DNA of 64,000 bases from Dermatemys mawii (taxonomy: Eukaryota; Chordata; Testudines; Dermatemydidae): positions 12,384,493 through 12,448,492 of the forward strand of contig ML677351.1 of assembly GCA_007922305.1 (NCBI GenBank), given 5' to 3'. The notes below the pieces were generated by a model. That model searched no databases. It saw only the letters and a list, made by a program, of their open reading frames with translations, and had not been told where the DNA came from. Positions 23,872 through 35,340 of this stretch are shown here, piece after piece (the first letter of the stretch is position 1; each line of letters starts with the position of its first letter). Made by a program: the position numbers and the translations under genes.

Positions 23872-23910
23872 GGTGTGTGTGAGAGAGAGAAAGAGAGAGA
23901 GAGAGAGAGG
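23872..23910. repeat. (GT)n(GA)n microsatellite
   Basis: GTGTGTGTG followed by about 30 bases of GA repeats with one AA interruption. Confidence 0.95.
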
Positions 23911-24484
23911 TGAGCAAAAGGATACGCGGAGGATGGGATGCAGTATCTACAAGTTGGGTTTGACTTTGATTGCATCCCCTCCTCTGGGTCTGTGGCAAAG
24001 GAAGAAGCCAATAAATGGAGAGTCCTGAAATTCCTTTACCTGCCTTACCTAGCCAGTTTCACCAGAAGTAGCTAGTGAAAAGAGAGGCCTCCAAGTGTTC
24101 CCTTGGGCTCCTGTCCCTTAGGAATAGGAATGAGGCCAACCACCCATTTCATATACACCACTGAACAGCAATCATTTGTTTAGCTTTCTAAAATGGAAAT
24201 ACTCAAAACTCCCCTCTTCCCAATATACAAAAATTACATTCTGCCACTGAAATCTACCTCAAACTGCTCCTGCAGTTGTACTCCATTCTGATTCCACTGG
24301 TGAAATTATACCATGTAACCAAGTAAGATTAATCCAGTCCTCATCACTTTCCCTCTCAAAAAGCCTGAGGACAGATGAGTTTTGAAGCATATCTAGAAAA
24401 AGTGTAGAGTGAATGCACAGAAAGAAAGATCTCTCACTTATCTCTAATTAGCAGGTGACTGCACTTTCATTGGTTTAGGGCAGT

Positions 24485-24605
24485 GCATCTCAAGCCCCTA
24501 ATCCCCAGCCCCACCCAACAGCCCTCACCCTTGCACCCCAACCCGCTGCCCCAGACCTGAGCCCCTCCCACACCCAAAACCCCTCATTCCCCCAGCTCCA
24601 CTGGG
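24485..24605. repeat. C-rich minisatellite-like tract
   Basis: Degenerate repeats of CCCCAGCCC, CACCC and CCCCTC units. It resembles the C-rich interior of the element at 42089-42911, so it may be a fragment of that family. Confidence 0.6.
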
Positions 24606-26029
24606 TCATGGGCGTCAATAATTTTCTTCAATTTTTTTTTTTTTGAAAACAACTGGCTTAGGGGGGGTTGTGTGTGTTGTTATAGGAAAGCTAGGTCAGA
24701 GCAGCGAGAGTTGGATTGTGCTGTGAGCTGCTGAGCTTCACTCTTGTCCTGATCTCTTCCAGAGGTGAGCTCCCAACTCATAGGCCAGTTGCAGAGAAAC
24801 TTCAGGCTCTGGACACACTAGTTTTCCTCCTGAGATTTCTTCTAGAATTCCAGTAGAATGTGGCTGCTGGCACAATAAAGAAGCAGTATGGTGGCAGCAA
24901 ACAGCTAGACGAGATCTTCTCCAAATTATCCCTGCTGCTTTTAGGTAACTGAGAGGCTTATAAAATGCATTCATAAATGCACACATTTTGCAGACGCTCA
25001 AGAATGCTATTAATCTAAATATAGAAACTTCCCCTTTCAGAGCACCAGTTCAAATGCTGTCAATCTTGACCAGCTAAGCGAAAATGTAATTTCAAAAATA
25101 CAGTGGTTTTTGGATGACAATGACAACAAAAATGGAGAAACCATTTTGCAAATGATTTGAGAGGGAACAAGATGTCTACAATCTGCAAGTTCCAGAGAGA
25201 GAGAGAAGAAACGAAACAACTATGCAGATTTGGATTGTGGTATGTTGCCTTTAAGCACTTGATGGTACTTACTATTGCTTAATAAGATATTTAGAATTCC
25301 AACATGAAAGGTCTGTTTCATATTTTAAGCCCAATAAATCTCAATCACAACTCTCACTTGAAACAGCGTCTGGCAAAACTACGTGGACAGCAGAAAGTTT
25401 AATGTGACTCTTCCCCCTCCCACCGTCTACCTCTCAATTGAAGTTTGTTGTTGCCAGAAAAAACAGGCAACAGCATATCTGAAAATTTAATCTTCCTTAA
25501 AGTTATAGAACAAGTCTACAGAGAAGATCAACCATATTAGCCAGACCTATTTTATTATTCCTCCCAGTGTGTATGTCATGCCTATTCCCTCACCCTGGTG
25601 TATTCTGTTGTTTATTATTGAGTTTCATTCCTTGGTGAATGGAAGACTTAGCAACAATTTTTTTAACATACCTTTGTCATAAAAATGACATGAGCTTAAT
25701 TTTTTCCCTACTGTATGTGCAGCTGCTGCTCTGGAGGTACTGTTGACAGATGAATGTGTTGGGAACAAATGGCAGAGTATAAAAGGCCTAATTAAAGCAG
25801 TTTTCTTATATAAAAGTCAGCAAGGAAACTAAAAAAAATACATCTCTCACATTTGTTTAAAAATATAATCGTACTGTGGCTTTTAATGTTGTTGCCAAGA
25901 AATGGATAAATATAATGTGCATCTTGCTCTTTGCCCAATTACTCTGACAAAAATGATGCAAAACAATAGGTATAATGCTTACTAAATAATCTTAGAACGA
26001 TTTATTCTTTTGGAGCTACATGCACAGTC
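24606..26029. other. non-coding stretch, possibly constrained in part
   Basis: No gene. The part at about 25700-25980 is free of recognised repeats and AT-rich, with GGCCTAATTAAAGCAG and similar homeodomain-like TAATTA text. Conservation cannot be judged from one sequence. Confidence 0.35.
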
Positions 26030-26103
26030 TAAGCCTGATCTAAAGCACACTGAAGTCAATGGGTGTCTTTCCATTGGCTTCAGCGAGGTTTGGATCAGGC
26101 CCG
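26030..26103. repeat. short fold-back MITE (GCCTGATCTAAA ends)
   Basis: Arms AGCCTGATCTAAAG and TTTGGATCAGGCC, with CTGAAGTCAATGG and CCATTGGCTTCAG just inside. A 74-bp near-palindrome. Confidence 0.65.
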
Positions 26104-26217
26104 CTATGTAAAGATTTAGGTTTAATGACCATTTAGCTACACTTTGTGTTTAGTCTGGAATGAATTGTTTAGAACTCAGTCCTACAGGAATTAAACATGT
26201 CCCATGAGGCGCTGACC

Positions 26218-26539
26218 ATCCAGACCAGGGGTAGGCAACCTATGGCACGCATGCCGAAGGTGGCACACGAGCTGATTTTCAGTGGCACTCACACTGTCTG
26301 AGTTCTTACCACCAGTCTGGGGGGCTCTACATTTAAATTTTAAATGAAGCTTCTTAAACATTTTAAAAATCTTATTTACTTTACATACAACAATAGTTTA
26401 TTTCTATATTAAAGACTTGTAGAAAGAGACCTTCTAAAAACATTAAAATGTATTACTAGCACTTGAAACCTTAAATTAGAGTGAATAAATGAAGACTCGG
26501 CACACCACTTCTGAAAGGTTGCCAACCCCTGATCCAGAC
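26218..26539. mobile_element. hAT-type MITE with perfect 8-bp duplication
   Basis: Element 26226-26531 runs from CAGGGGTAGGCAACC to GGTTGCCAACCCCTG, clear inverted termini, flanked exactly by ATCCAGAC (26218-26225 and 26532-26539). The CAGGGG ends and 8-bp duplication are hallmarks of hAT elements. The interior is AT-rich and has no ORF, so it is non-autonomous. Confidence 0.95.
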
Positions 26540-27454
26540 TATCTCTGACTGGGGTGAGTTTCCATCAGCTGGCTTTTGTATCTACTGATGTAATCTGTCA
26601 CATATGGAAAGAGCAATAAAGGGGCTTAGTTTATAACAATATAAACTGTTAACAATTATTGAGGAAAAAGTAAGAAGTATTTTGCCCTAGAAAAGATTTC
26701 TCTTTTAAGATACAAAAAATATCCAGAAACATAATATAGGAATTTTATTCTTTTCTGTAAATGTTTACTTTTCTCTTGTTTTTGTTTAATGAATTGAGAG
26801 TTAAACAGATACATTACAAATCTGAGATTTTGATAGCATCATGGCACTACAGTTGCTTATGTCTCTATTTACCTTTTTCTAAAATTATTCTGCTACTTCT
26901 TCATTCTACTCTTATGGTCACTTCCTTTCATGTCTGCCTACTGATTTTAAAACATGACATAAAAATAAAATCTCCAGGAGCATCCATGCTTTTCTAATCT
27001 GTAACAGTTTAGTGTAATATTAAGGGAGAAGGGAGAATGGAGCAATCCCTAGAGTCCTTCCTGAGGTCAGACTTCTATTGAGGTCACTGGGAAATCTACA
27101 TGGGTAGTAACTGCAGAACTCACTTCTGGGTGAAGTGAATGATTCTGAAAAATAAGTAACAGCACATTTTAAAATTCCAAAACACTGACATTGCAAATTA
27201 GGAAACAAAACATTTAGGGCCAGATTTTCAGAGTCTGGCCTACATTTTTGTGAGCGTAGATTTTTATGCCTGTAAATTAGGTTATTTAATTTTAAATGTC
27301 TGAATCTTTATGTGGACACAATCAGGAATTTAGACATCTAAGGAACCTAAATTGAGGGTGAAAATACAATGGTGCAAATGTATTCCTGCATTTATTTTTG
27401 CAGGCAAAAGCAGAGGCCCAGTTAATGTCAAACTGAATACTTGGCCCTTAAAAT
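26540..27454. other. non-coding stretch
   Basis: No gene. Positions 27215-27370 start GGGCCAGATTTTCAG and may be one more fold-back MITE, without a clear second arm. Confidence 0.4.
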
Positions 27455-27645
27455 TATAGATTCGTAGATTTTTAAGGCCAAAGAAGACTATTATGATCAT
27501 TTAGTTTTGCTTCCTGCATAATACAGTCCATAGAATTTCACCCTGTGATTCCTGCACCAAGCCCATAACTTCTGGTTGAGCTAGTGCATCTCTTTTAGAA
27601 AGACAGGAAATCTTGATTTAAAGCTTCACACAATGGAGAATCCAG
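27455..27645 (-). mobile_element. CR1 LINE 3' fragment
   Basis: Antisense CR1 tail: ATAGATTCGTAGATTTTTAAG, GACTATTATGATCATTTAGT, TCTTGATTTAAAG and ACAATGGAGAATCCA follow the order of a CR1 3' end. Diverged. Confidence 0.85.
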
Positions 27646-28099
27646 CATATCTGAAGTGTTAAGACAGCAGGGCCTTGAAACAAGTATATTGCCCATTTCT
27701 TGCCATATTTATGCCTTGAACGGGTTTAGCTTTTACAGAAAAGTAGCAGAACAACTACCGCTTGAATTTTTGGCCATGCTTTGCAATACAACTTTGGTAC
27801 ATGGGGGGACATGTGCAAGTCAACAAAGAGTGGGAGAAAAGGAAGATTGGAATACAAATAAATAATCTCATCAAATTTGCAAACCAAAATTTAAAAAAAA
27901 ACAAAAAAACCCAACACTACAAATTTGGATGCAGAACTTGGCTTTAACTTGCAAGATTGGCTCATATAGTTCTGCATATTGCAAAAAACTCAAGATATTC
28001 CTGACTTTGGCAGCATCATAAGGCCATCTTTCGTTGTGGTTAGATAATAATTATTAGGATTATAAATCTAGTTAGGAAGATTACTACAATGTTTACCAA

Positions 28100-28214
28100 G
28101 GCCCTGATTCAGGAAAGCATCCAATTCAACACAGCACTTAAATATGTACTTAACTTTAAACATGTCCGTAAGTCGTACTGAAGTTAATGTGCTTAAGTGC
28201 AGTCCTGAACAGGG
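28100..28214. repeat. fold-back MITE (GGCCCTGATTCAGG ends)
   Basis: Left GGCCCTGATTCAGGAAAGCA and right GTCCTGAACAGGG, with CACTTAAATATGTACTTAA and GTGCTTAAGTGC facing each other inside. Confidence 0.6.
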
Positions 28215-28791
28215 TTGAATTGAAAGCACAAGATTTAATTTTCCAGAAATAGGCTCTGAGAGATTGACACAAGTAGGAAATCTGGAAGGATCTTTAAGCA
28301 GGAGGTCCTAGTAGAAAACAAGATCCTGGCCCCAGCTATGGCCCCTTTACACAGTTCCAGTGGCATAAAGGGACTGTATAGCTGGCTCAACTACCTACCT
28401 CAGGAGGATCCTGGCTAGCTATACAACCCCACCCTGCAGCCAATAGAGCAAACTAAAACTCTGAATGATACCAGGTAGAGATCTGATCCACATTACTGCC
28501 TGGCATGATGCAGCCATGCTGTTTTAAAAACTCCTTGTCAAGCAAAAACAGTACTCACTTAAATGTCCAGGAATAGGGATAGGGGAAAAATTTTTGTCTC
28601 ACTATCTGAATAGGGAACTTTACCTTCTGAATCAGGTATCCATTTACTAGATTGTTTTTCACAGCATTGTAACTCCACAAATGTGAAACAAAGGAATATG
28701 AAGCCTAAGATTTATGGCAACCATCTGAGAGTACCAAGTCGAATGCAGAAATTGTTTTTCACTATATCTCCTTCTCTGTTATCATTCCAAC
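28215..28791. other. non-coding stretch, nothing recognised
   Basis: No gene or named repeat. Confidence 0.4.
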
Positions 28792-29079
28792 CTTATAAGT
28801 AGAGCTGGTCCAAAACATTCTGTTGAAACTTTTTTCCAATGGAATATTAGGGTTTTTTCGATTTAACAAATCAGAAAATTCTGATTGCATGCAAAGTGCT
28901 TGCTTTTCTTCAATTTTTAAACTGAAAACCCAACCGCTCCTAAATTTTCCATTTTCAGCTGAATTTTTTATCATTCAAAAATAAGACAATATTTTTTACA
29001 AAAATATTTTTAAAAAAATCATTCGTTGAAATTCTGGGCGCTAAGAAGAACTCATTTTCTGACCAGCTCTACTTGTAAA
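28792..29079. mobile_element. fold-back element with TAGAGCTGGTC ends
   Basis: Element 28800-29071 runs TAGAGCTGGTC...GACCAGCTCTA with perfect 11-bp inverted ends and near-matching 8-bp flanks CTTATAAG (28792-28799) and CTTGTAAA (29072-29079). The interior is rich in AAATTTTC and TTTCAAT text. Non-coding, probably hAT-type. A related end is at 51750. Confidence 0.8.
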
Positions 29080-30466
29080 GCTTCTTTTCTGTAAAGCCAT
29101 TCTTGAATCTCATTCCGGATTAAAATCAGTTTTTTTTTAAAAAAAGATCCCAGTCTAACTCTAGATCTAAATCTGCCCCGGGAAGACTTTTCTATCAATA
29201 AAAGTGAAGATTGTGCTCCTGATCCTTGTATATGATTGGTAAGTGTGGCACAAATGGCTGAAATGGAACACATAATGAGACTGTTTTTGTTTTGTTTTTT
29301 ACTGCTCTGTTGTTATTTTGGTAAGTGGTAAGCACATTGCTTCGTTTTTGTAAAGCTTGCTGTGAAAGGCTATTCAAGTCTGTTGATGTCCAATATAAAA
29401 ATTCCCTTATCAAATGGATGGTATTTCTACTGTCATAACATTAAGTTCTCCGGGAAGAGATTAAACATTCAGACATACAAAGAAGGGGGAAAGTAGACAT
29501 TAAAAAATTAAAAGAGAGGAAAGCAGCTCTCTACTTTTATGGAGAGCATTACATTTGGTTTACTGTGGCTAAAACCTTCTCTTTTCATTACTACCAGATT
29601 TATCTAAGATTTTGGTGACATTGCTGTCTTGTCCTCTGAGTCTGACTGTCAAGTAAGCAAAGCTCAGTGAAAGACAGCATTCAGATGTGCCAAATCTGGA
29701 ATGCTATGCTACTTTACTATTTCCAGTATCTGGAAAAGATTTGGTAGCTCTGTTTCCAGTATCCAGTCGTCTTATGCTGACAATCCTTCAGACTGAGAAG
29801 TCACTTTGTATTTTTAAGTACAATACTCCATCACATTTATGACTCTGCAGCACCAGAGTGGGAATTTCAAGAAAGCTGGTATAAACAAGACTTAAAAGAA
29901 CAGGTCCAGTTCTAAACAGAATTGGGGATATGTTGTCTTTGAAGTTCAGCCTTTCAGAAGTACCCAGTTTAAAGATTGCATTACTAATATTATGTTAAAG
30001 TCTGTTCCAGCAACCTGGCAGCATAGAATAAAAGCTTTCTCTGTGGAAACAGAGACTGACCCATCTCACAATGAAGTCAGTAGAAAGGATCCCACTGGCA
30101 TGGATCAGAGTGACTTCTGAAAAACATGGCTTAGCAGACTGGTTTTACTTTTTGATGCTAATCATTTGTTTAACTTTTATATATGCTAATCAAGGGCTAA
30201 CATTAAGCTTTTACTGGAGTGCAAAATATTTTATATTAATGCACTAATATCCCTCGAGCCTCTATACTGTACTAAAATGATTTGTTGTAATATGACACAG
30301 TAAATTCCAGGCTGCCATCGGAACAGAATGATGCTAGCTACAAATGTGTGGAAATGGTTGCTGAAGTGCAGTTCTAGGATCATTTCCAAGATTATCATGG
30401 ACAGGGCTATTGTTGTTGGATGACAATATATGATCAATGCTATAAAACTATGTTATAACCTACTTT
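29080..30466. other. non-coding stretch, nothing recognised
   Basis: About 1.4 kb without a gene or named repeat. Confidence 0.4.
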
Positions 30467-30554
30467 GGGTGGGATTCCCAAAGATACATAGGTGCCTAAC
30501 TCCCATTGAAATCAGTGGGAGTGAGATACTGAAGTACCTTTGTGAATCCCACTC
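30467..30554. repeat. fold-back MITE (GTGGGATTCCCA ends)
   Basis: Arms GTGGGATTCCCAAAG and TTTGTGAATCCCAC, with ACTCCCATTGAAATCAGTGG at the turn. An 88-bp near-palindrome. Confidence 0.7.
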
Positions 30555-31079
30555 TGAGTCTACAACAGGATTTGGCTAGACTAGTTATTTGAAAGAAAGT
30601 TCTTGTCCTCGCTGAAAAAGGAAAGTCAAACTAGAATCTTTCAAGCAGTAACCATCCTTAAATTTGGATTTAACTACAGCCTAGTTCTGATTCTGGAATG
30701 GATAGTCCTAAAATGTCTAAGTATGTTATGTAGAAAAAGATTTTCTGCTCTGAGTTGGAAAACCCATGCAAAAAAATATATCTAATATGCTTTTACATAC
30801 CATAAGTAGGACTGTCTATTAATCACAGTTAATTCACATGATTACCTCAAAAAAAGTTATCACTGCTTTAATCACACTGTTAAACAATAGAATACCAATT
30901 GTAATTTATTAAATATCTTGAATGTTTCTGTACATTTTCATATATATTGTATTCTGTGTTGTAATTGAAAATAACGTGTATATTATTTTTATTATAAATA
31001 TTTGCACTGTAAAAATGATAAACAAAAGAAATAGTATTTTTCAATTCACCTCATACAAGTACTGTAGTGTAATCTCTTT

Positions 31080-31363
31080 GGGCTCGTCTTCACTAGGGAG
31101 GAAATTGACTGAAGATATGCAACTTCAGCTCCGTAAGTAACGGAGCTGAAGTTGGCGTATCTTCAGCCGACTTACCTGCCATCCTCGTGGCGGTGGTGTG
31201 CTCCCCCATCGACTCCGGCTTGCGCCTCGTGCCAAGCTGGAGTTGCAGGAGTTGACAGGGCGCCGCAGGTGATCGATTTCTCGCGTCTTCATGAGAAGCG
31301 AGAAATCAATCGCTAACAGATCGATTGCTACCCGCCGATCCGGCAGGTAGTGAAGACATACCC
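31080..31363. mobile_element. 284-bp MITE nested in the hAT remnant
   Basis: Ends GGGCTCGTCTTCACTA and TAGTGAAGACATACCC are inverted repeats (14/16 match). TTT stands on both sides (31077-31079 and 31364-31366); by shifting one base the duplication can be read as CTTTG. Inside are two strong hairpins: a 25-bp stem at about 31109-31163 around AAGTA, and GATCGATTTCTCGC facing GCGAGAAATCAATCGC at about 31271-31315. It shares its end motif with 44780, 52347 and 63251. Confidence 0.85.
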
Positions 31364-31466
31364 TTTGTCATGAAAGTGCAACTTTCAAATGTGGGGGGGG
31401 TTGTTACATAATTGCACTCAAAAACAAAACAATATAAAACTTCATAGCCTACAAGTCCACTCAGTG

Positions 31467-31868
31467 CTACTTCTTGTTCAGACACTCGCTAAGACAAACA
31501 CGTTTGTTTACATTTACAGGCGATAATGCTGTCCTCTTCTTATTTACAGTGTCTCCAGAAAGTGAGAACAGGCATTTGCATGGTACTTTTGTAGCTGGCA
31601 TCAACAGGTATTTACATGCCAGATATGCTAAACATTCGTATGCCCCTTCATGCTTCAGCCACCATTCCAGAGGACGTGCTTTCATGCTGATGACAGATTC
31701 TGCTCGATAATGATCCAAAGAAATGCAGACTGATGCATGTTCATTATCATTATCTGAGTCAGATACCACCAGCTGAAGGACGATTTTCTTTTTTGGTGAT
31801 TCGGGCTCTGTTGTTTCCACATTGGTGTGTGCTCTTTTAAGACTTCTGAAAGCATGCACAAGGAACAA
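31467..31868 (-). pseudogene. hAT transposase C-terminal (dimerisation) fragment
   Basis: A 133-codon frame whose second half is a typical hAT C-terminal dimerisation domain: EWWLKHEGAYECLAYLACKY, then LMPATKVPCKCLFSLSGD and NKKRTALSPVNV. In the family this part mediates transposase dimers; the catalytic region and BED finger are not present here. The first residues, before KRAHTNVE, may be out of the original frame, since the family usually has one more base there (recalled, not checked). The serine of the usual PSERVFS-like motif is replaced by cysteine (PCKCLFS). Not functional by itself. Confidence 0.88.
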
Positions 31869-31869
31869 G

Positions 31870-33313
31870 CTGAAGCAATCTCAGAAATGTTAGCAATTAT
31901 CTTTGAGAACTCATGGGGGATAGATGAGGTCCCAGAAGACCGGAGAAGGGCAAACTTAGTCTCTGTTTTTAAAAAGGGGGCAAAGAGGACCCAAATAATA
32001 CTAGACCAATCAGTCTATCTTCAATACCTGAAATGATCCTGAGACAAATGATCAAACAATCATTTTGTAAGCTCTTCAAGGATAACAGGATTGTAAAGAA
32101 TAGCTAATATGAATTTGTCAAGAACAAATCTTGTCAAACAAACCTAACTGCCTTCTTTGACAGGGTTATTGGCCTACTGGATAGGGAGAAGAGATATATC
32201 TTGATTTTAGTAAGGCTTGTGTCACAGTCCTATAAGCAAACTAGAGAAATGCGGTCTAAATGAAATTACTGTGAAATGGGTGCACAATTAGATGAAAAAC
32301 CATATTCAAAGAGTAGTTATCAATGATTTTCTGTCAGACTGGGAGGGTATATCTAGTGGGGTCTTACAGGGTCAGTCGCTGTCAATATTTTCATTAATTG
32401 CTTGGATAATGGAGGGGAGAGTGTGGTTATAAAATTTGCAGATGACACCAATAGAGAGGGGTTGCAAGCACTTTGGAAGACAGGATGAGAATTTAAAAGG
32501 ACCTTGATAAATTGGAGAATTGGTCTGAATTTAACAAGATTAAATTCAATAAAAAAAATTGCAAAGAATTAGCTCTAGGAGGGAAAAATCATGTACACAT
32601 CTACAAAACTGGGGATAACCAGCTAGTATTGCTGAAAAGAATATGGGGGTCATAAAGGATCGCAAATTGAATATTGGTCAACAGTGTGCTGCAGTTGCAA
32701 AAAAGGATATCACTGTGGGAATGTATTAACATGAGTGTTGTATGTAAAACAGAGAAGTTAATTGTCCCACTCTGCACTGGTGAGGTCTCAGCTAGAGTAC
32801 TGTATCCAATTCTGAGCACCACACTTTAGAACGATGTGGATAAATTAGAGAGGGTCCAGAGGCAAGGTGACAAAAGGTTTAGAAAACCTGACATAGTTGG
32901 AAAGATTAAAAAAAACAGCGGATATGTTTAGTCTTGATAGAAGAAGACTGAGAAGGGACCTGATAACAGTTTTCAAATGTGTTATAAAGGACTATTATAA
33001 AGAAGAGAGTGATCAATTGTTCTCCATGTCTGCTAGCAGTAGGACAAGAATTAAGAGGCTTAATCTTCAACAGAGGAGATTTAGGTTAGAGATTATGAAT
33101 TTTTAAAAAAATAAATTTAAGGCTAGTTAAGCAGTGGAATAGGCTTCCAAGAGAGGATGTGCACTTCACATCATTGGAGATTTATAAAGACAGGTCAGAA
33201 AAACACGTATCAGGGATGGACTAGATTTACTTGGTCCTGCCAGAGTACAGAGCTCTGGACTTGATGACTTCTCTAGGTCCCTTTCAGCCCTATATTTCTA
33301 TGATTCTATGAAA
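31870..33313 (+). mobile_element. CR1 LINE, 1.4 kb, 5'-truncated
   Basis: Sense CR1 beginning inside the reverse-transcriptase ORF (translation AISEMLAIIFENSWG...EVPED, the usual CR1 text before the fingers), continuing through the C-terminal region (about 32897-33106: LDRRRLRRDLITVFK) and ending with GGTCCCTTTCAG, then TTTCTATGATTCTATG at 33310. It is riddled with stops and frameshifts. AACAAG occurs on both sides (31864-31869 and 33314-33319) and may be the target duplication. Confidence 0.92.
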
Positions 33314-33492
33314 AACAAGTGCATTACTGATTGCAAAAACTCTGTGACCTGACCTTCAGATTCAAATGTACAGTCTATGACACTATAAGCATGCTTGGAG
33401 CAGGCAGCAGCTGTGCCTAAACAACTGCAATTTGCTACAACATTGGGAGAGAAAAATTTAAAAAGCTCTTCAGCAAACATCCTCGGTACCAA
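33298..33492 (-). pseudogene. short ORF fragment beyond the CR1, possibly part of the interrupted element
   Basis: A 64-codon frame, cysteine-containing (NCSCLGTAAACSKHAYSVID). If the CR1 and one AACAAG are left out, it is in phase with the hAT C-terminal frame at 31467-31868. I do not recognise it as a standard hAT segment, so it may be a different repeat or chance. Treat as a hypothesis. Confidence 0.3.
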
Positions 33493-33899
33493 CTCATTAA
33501 AATTGTTTACATCAGTTAGCGAGTCAAGAAATTAGGGCAGTAAAAGCATGACAGTGATATATGAGCAAAGAACACAAGGGTGCCTATTGCTGCAACTTTT
33601 TTTTCCTTTGACATGTGACCTGGCTATGTATCGCTTCCTTTTGACCTGTAGCTTATTTTCTAACTGGAGAGTGGTCTAGCTAGACACAAGATTTAACTTT
33701 GTCCCAGTATTTGCCTTTGCTCTTCTTCCCCTATCTGTTCCGTTTGGCCCTGTTTTCTTTTTTTCTTTTCACCTTAAAATTAACCTGCTTTTCACTGCTG
33801 TCTCAATGAAAGCCCATGTTTATTTGGAGAAAAAAATCCAAAATGGAGGATAATCACGCCTAGAATTAGCCTCTCCCATTGTCAGGTAATGGCAGAACC
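33493..33899. other. non-coding stretch, nothing recognised
   Basis: No gene or named repeat. Confidence 0.4.
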
Positions 33900-33911
33900 A
33901 GGATTCTTAGC

Positions 33912-34203
33912 ACCAGAACTGCAGCTTGTCAAAATTTCCCATCAAAACTTTTTTCCCATGAAAAATGGCCTTTTCTTCTAAATGTAAACTTTTGAAGGAA
34001 AGTTTCATTTTGTGCAAATTATTCCAGTTTTCCAGTGGAAATAAAAAGATAATTGAAAGCCATATTTTTTACTAAAAATTAATAGGTAACATTTTGTGGG
34101 GAGAGTGCTGATTTTTGGTCAAAAATGGAAAAATTGTGTGTGGGGGGGGGTGTAAAATGCCATTTTCTAACCAAACACCAATAATAATAGCTGCAGCTCT
34201 AGG
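33912..34203. repeat. possible GAAATTT-type fold-back element
   Basis: GCAGCTTGTCAAAATTTCCC at the left and AATAGCTGCAGCTCTA at the right, with a TTTTCC/GGAAAA-rich interior like 28800-29071. It includes a G run at 34142-34149. No target duplication found. Confidence 0.4.
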
Positions 34204-35084
34204 TCTGGGAGTCTGGGTAAATTCTGAATGTCCACAGAGGTGGCAAACCTAGCTGTTTCCTGTTTCCTTAAGGATGATCAAAGCCCTTGTTTTTGTATGT
34301 ACACTGCATTGTTATAAACCTTGATTCCATCAAGGCAGGGATGGCAAATTAGACCTCTTTTGCTTCTATAGTGTGAATCTGTATCATATAATACAGACTA
34401 GTATGACGGCAGAGACAGCCATCCAGATTCTTTAGAAGAACTGCTTAAATAGTGTGAGTTGCTGAAATAATCCAAAATTTTCCAGTTGTTAAACTTTTCT
34501 CTTTCATTTGATGACTGTCAAGTTGGGAAACCTTGCTCCTTCTTTCCTGTATCTGGTATAAATCTACAGCAGATACAAGGTAAGTTTAGCAGGTTCTGTG
34601 GTCTGCATGAGAGGAGAGCAATTTAGTAGCTGCCTGTTCATTCCCCAGACAATGCAAAAAATTCTTAAAGAAGGGAATCCCATTTGACATGCAAATAGCA
34701 ATCCAAGACCTAAAATCATTTTAGCTTCTCACCCCTTTTTTGGTTTTGGGTGTCCTGAATCAGCTAAAATTAGGCAATAGGAACTTCTCACCCTTTTGAA
34801 ATCTTTATAATGACCCAGCTTAATATATCTACCATAAGCAGAAGCTGTTAGCTATTTGTGGTATACAGTTTACTCAGTGACCTTTGCCCTCTCTTTGTGA
34901 ATTGTTTGTGAGCCAGCTTTATTTTTTGCAGATATGTTTATTTGTAGTTATTTGAATTTTTGATGCAGATAAATTTCAGTTTATGGGTTGCTCACAAACC
35001 ATATTCTCAGTGACTATTTTTGAATCATTACTGCAGTGTGATTGGACAAATTAGTCACAGTATAGTTTATGTTGTCTGATTGGC
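34204..35084. other. non-coding stretch, nothing recognised
   Basis: No gene or named repeat. Confidence 0.4.
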
Positions 35085-35340
35085 CGAGTATATTATTATT
35101 TATATTCATGTAGTATCTAAAGGCCTCATTGTGTAGGCATTGTACATTATGTATAACTGGACACAGTACTTAGTCTGAACAATTATAAATTAAGTAGACA
35201 AGATAGACAAAGGAACTGAGGTTTATAGAGAATAAGTGATTTACCCAGGATCACACAAGAAGTTTATGGCACAGCCAAGAACTGAAACCAACTCACTCAA
35301 GGCCCAGTCCAGTACCTTAACATTAGAGCATCCTCCCTTT
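35085..35340 (+). repeat. ancient SINE-like element, near full length
   Basis: ATTATTATTTATATT at the start, a diverged GCATTGTACATTATG segment, then GGAACTGAGGTTTATAGAGA, GTGATTTACCCAGGATCACA, GGCACAGCCAAGAACTGAA and CCAGTCCAGTACC. The second half is the reverse complement of MIR-like text. This is the most complete of the five related pieces in the window. Confidence 0.7.

Larger units (their letters stand above)
30810..31868 (-). mobile_element. hAT transposon remnant, split by a nested MITE
   Basis: Homology to a hAT element common in reptile genomes begins near 30810 (TAGGACTGTCTATTAATCAC, the terminal region) and runs through AAATATTTGCACTG and TCATACAAGTACTGTAGTG to 31079. It resumes at 31364 after the nested element and continues into the coding region. 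The rest of the transposase gene is missing or lies beyond the CR1 at 31870. Confidence 0.75.

Noticed and set aside
23872..23910. Possible CRISPR-like or regulatory repeat
   Set aside because: Simple GT/GA microsatellite only; no spaced direct repeats anywhere in the window.
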